Of a DNA stretch of 41,341 nucleotides, positions 40,327-41,341 are shown piece by piece. The position numbers were made by a program, and so were the translations under genes. Source of the DNA: an uncultured Prevotella sp. (GTDB lineage: Bacteria; Bacteroidota; Bacteroidia; Bacteroidales; Bacteroidaceae); contig CAMORS010000017.1 in NCBI GenBank assembly GCA_946624005.1, positions 1 through 41,341 of the forward strand, written 5' to 3'. How positions within the stretch are numbered: position 1 is the stretch's first letter; the number at the start of each line of letters is the position of its first letter. The notes beneath the pieces were generated by a model. That model searched no databases, had not been told where the DNA came from, and saw nothing but the letters and a program-made list of their open reading frames with translations.

Positions 40327-40977
40327 ATGAAGAAAAGACTGAACATACTTTGCCTCATGGTGTTCGTGGTGGTGGGCATCAGCTTCATCCCCGTGGTCTA
40401 CGGTATCGCTATCGGCTTCAGTGCCGGCTTCAGTGCCGATGCAAGCGGCAACAGCCTCAACAACATCGACCGCATGGTGGCTGGCGAGCAGATTGTATTG
40501 ACACCGTCTTACCTGTCTGATCTCGCATCAGGCACCATCCGCAACGAGGTGACTGGCAAGGAGACCGCCATCTGGCCCGAGCACATCATCGTAGACCAGG
40601 CCATCAGCTATCCCGCATGGTACGAGTGGACCAACAACATCTGCCGACTGCTCACCATCGTAGCCCTGCTGGTCATCGTCGTGCTCTTCCTGAAACTCAT
40701 CGTGCGGGTCAACCGCGGACAGGTGTTCGAGTGGAACAACGTCCGTCTGCTCCGGTGGCTGGGCAGCATCGAGCTCGTCGCCAGCATCGTCATGACAACG
40801 CTGCAAATCTACGGCGCGTCGATAGCCAACGAGCAGTTTGCCGTGAAAGGTTTCGCTCCCGACTATTTCAGCTATATCTCCACGATGGAGCTCAGCGTCG
40901 GTCTGGTAGCACTCATCGTGGCCGAAATCTTCGCCGTGGGCCTGAAGATGAAGGAAGAACAAGAGTTAACAATATAA
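40327..40977 (+). CDS. DUF2975 membrane protein
   Basis: 216 residues with four likely membrane segments: ILCLMVFVVVGISFIPVVYG near the N-terminus, LLTIVALLVIVVLFLKLIV near 130, ELVASIVMTTLQIYGA near 160, and LSVGLVALIVAEIFAVGL near 195. The extracytoplasmic loop after helix 1 holds the hydrophilic NSLNNIDRMVAGEQIVLTP part, and the VNRGQVFEWNNVRLLRWLG segment after helix 2 is characteristic of DUF2975. This family is typically followed by a small HTH regulator, as here, 11 bases downstream. Function unknown; sensing or toxin-like roles have been proposed only by context. Confidence 0.88.
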   Translation: MKKRLNILCLMVFVVVGISFIPVVYGIAIGFSAGFSADASGNSLNNIDRMVAGEQIVLTPSYLSDLASGTIRNEVTGKETAIWPEHIIVDQAISYPAWYEWTNNICRLLTIVALLVIVVLFLKLIVRVNRGQVFEWNNVRLLRWLGSIELVASIVMTTLQIYGASIANEQFAVKGFAPDYFSYISTMELSVGLVALIVAEIFAVGLKMKEEQELTI

Positions 40978-40988
40978 GAGAGGTACGT

Positions 40989-41195
40989 ATGGGAAAGATT
41001 ATCGTAAACTTAGACGTAGAGATGGCCAAGCGGAAGGTGTCGCTCGGCGAACTGGCTGAGCGCGTCGGCCTGACGCAGGCCAACCTCTCGATACTGAAGA
41101 CCGGCAAGGCCCGCGCCGTCCGCTTCACCACCTTAGAGGCTATCTGCCGCGAGCTGAACTGCCAGCCAGGCGACATCCTCGCATACGAGGAATGA
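40989..41195 (+). CDS. Small Cro/C1-type HTH regulator paired with DUF2975
   Basis: 68 residues from ATG 40989. The whole protein is an XRE/YozG-like helix-turn-helix: KRKVSLGELAERVGLTQANLSILKTG forms the core (LGELAERVG and LTQANLSIL as the two helices), and LEAICRELNCQPGDILAYE closes the fold. There is no effector domain. It probably represses its own promoter through the palindromes at 40215-40291 and responds to the DUF2975 partner (inference). A longer reading frame through the DUF2975 gene is a shadow. Confidence 0.92.
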   Translation: MGKIIVNLDVEMAKRKVSLGELAERVGLTQANLSILKTGKARAVRFTTLEAICRELNCQPGDILAYEE

Positions 41196-41341
41196 AAGAG
41201 GAGAGAGGAGAGAGGAAAGAGGAGAGAGGAGAGAGAATGTGTTGCGTTTCACGCAAGTAAGAAGTAAGGAAGTAATGAAGGAAAAAATATAAAAAACATT
41301 AATTAATCACCCGACGTGTAGCTTTTCTGGCCCTCGCGCCG
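41196..41341 (+). other. Purine-rich low-complexity tail, no gene seen
   Basis: GAGAGGA repeats occupy 41199-41236, then a small hairpin TTGCGT/ACGCAA at 41242-41256 without a T run. The rest to the window end shows no supported gene. Confidence 0.6.

Overview
This window looks like a chromosomal segment of a Bacteroidales bacterium, most likely Prevotellaceae (Prevotella or a relative). Three things support this. Most promoters match the Bacteroidetes pattern, TTG or TTTG, about 20 bases, then TAnnTTTG. Five secreted proteins end in the DLQGR-type C-terminal region usual for that group. The gene families (C10 peptidases, DUF4271, BspA-like LRR protein, dual serpin, small MKKTY peptide) are also typical of it. 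The genus call is an inference; no database search was possible.

Layout. 1-52 is the 5' part of a tRNA-Gln on the minus strand. 145-5370 holds minus-strand housekeeping genes: metK, a DUF4271 membrane protein, hemD, rnpA, yidD, tyrS. 5629-12938 is a secreted protease locus, also minus strand: a C10 peptidase (12938-9702), a GxxExxY gene between inverted repeats, a 69-residue peptide gene, and a second C10 peptidase joined to the peptide gene by an ATGA stop/start overlap. 13440-14068 is a PIN-family toxin-antitoxin pair. It is followed by an unassigned exported protein and an esterase fused to a degenerate nucleotidase-like domain. 16878-20390 is a large nuclease-helicase. 20808-23884 is a plus-strand run of prmC, recX, comF and ribD.

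23962-28516 is minus strand: a pyridoxal kinase-like gene, argS, a PNGase F-like glycoamidase and an RNase HI. 28930-32193 is a large BspA-like leucine-rich repeat protein, followed by a terminator, tRNA-Arg(CCT) and an ADP-ribosylglycohydrolase. 33380-34028 is a second PIN toxin-antitoxin pair related to the first. greA, a HIT protein and a DUF3089-VanX fusion follow, then a 617-base repeat-rich spacer, a double serpin (39904-37397), and a DUF2975/HTH regulator pair at the right end.

The secreted proteins (two C10 cysteine peptidases, PNGase F-like enzyme, double serpin, LRR protein, VanX-like peptidase) suggest a cell that degrades, deglycosylates and binds proteins or peptides outside the cytoplasm while making its own protease inhibitor. 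The most unusual signals are mostly outside protein function: two four-unit arrays of 22-base palindromic repeats in opposite orientation, a repeated promoter cassette shared by metK, prmC and the kinase gene, short intergenic-type repeats apparently captured in frame inside five genes, and the coupled small peptide/C10 peptidase unit.
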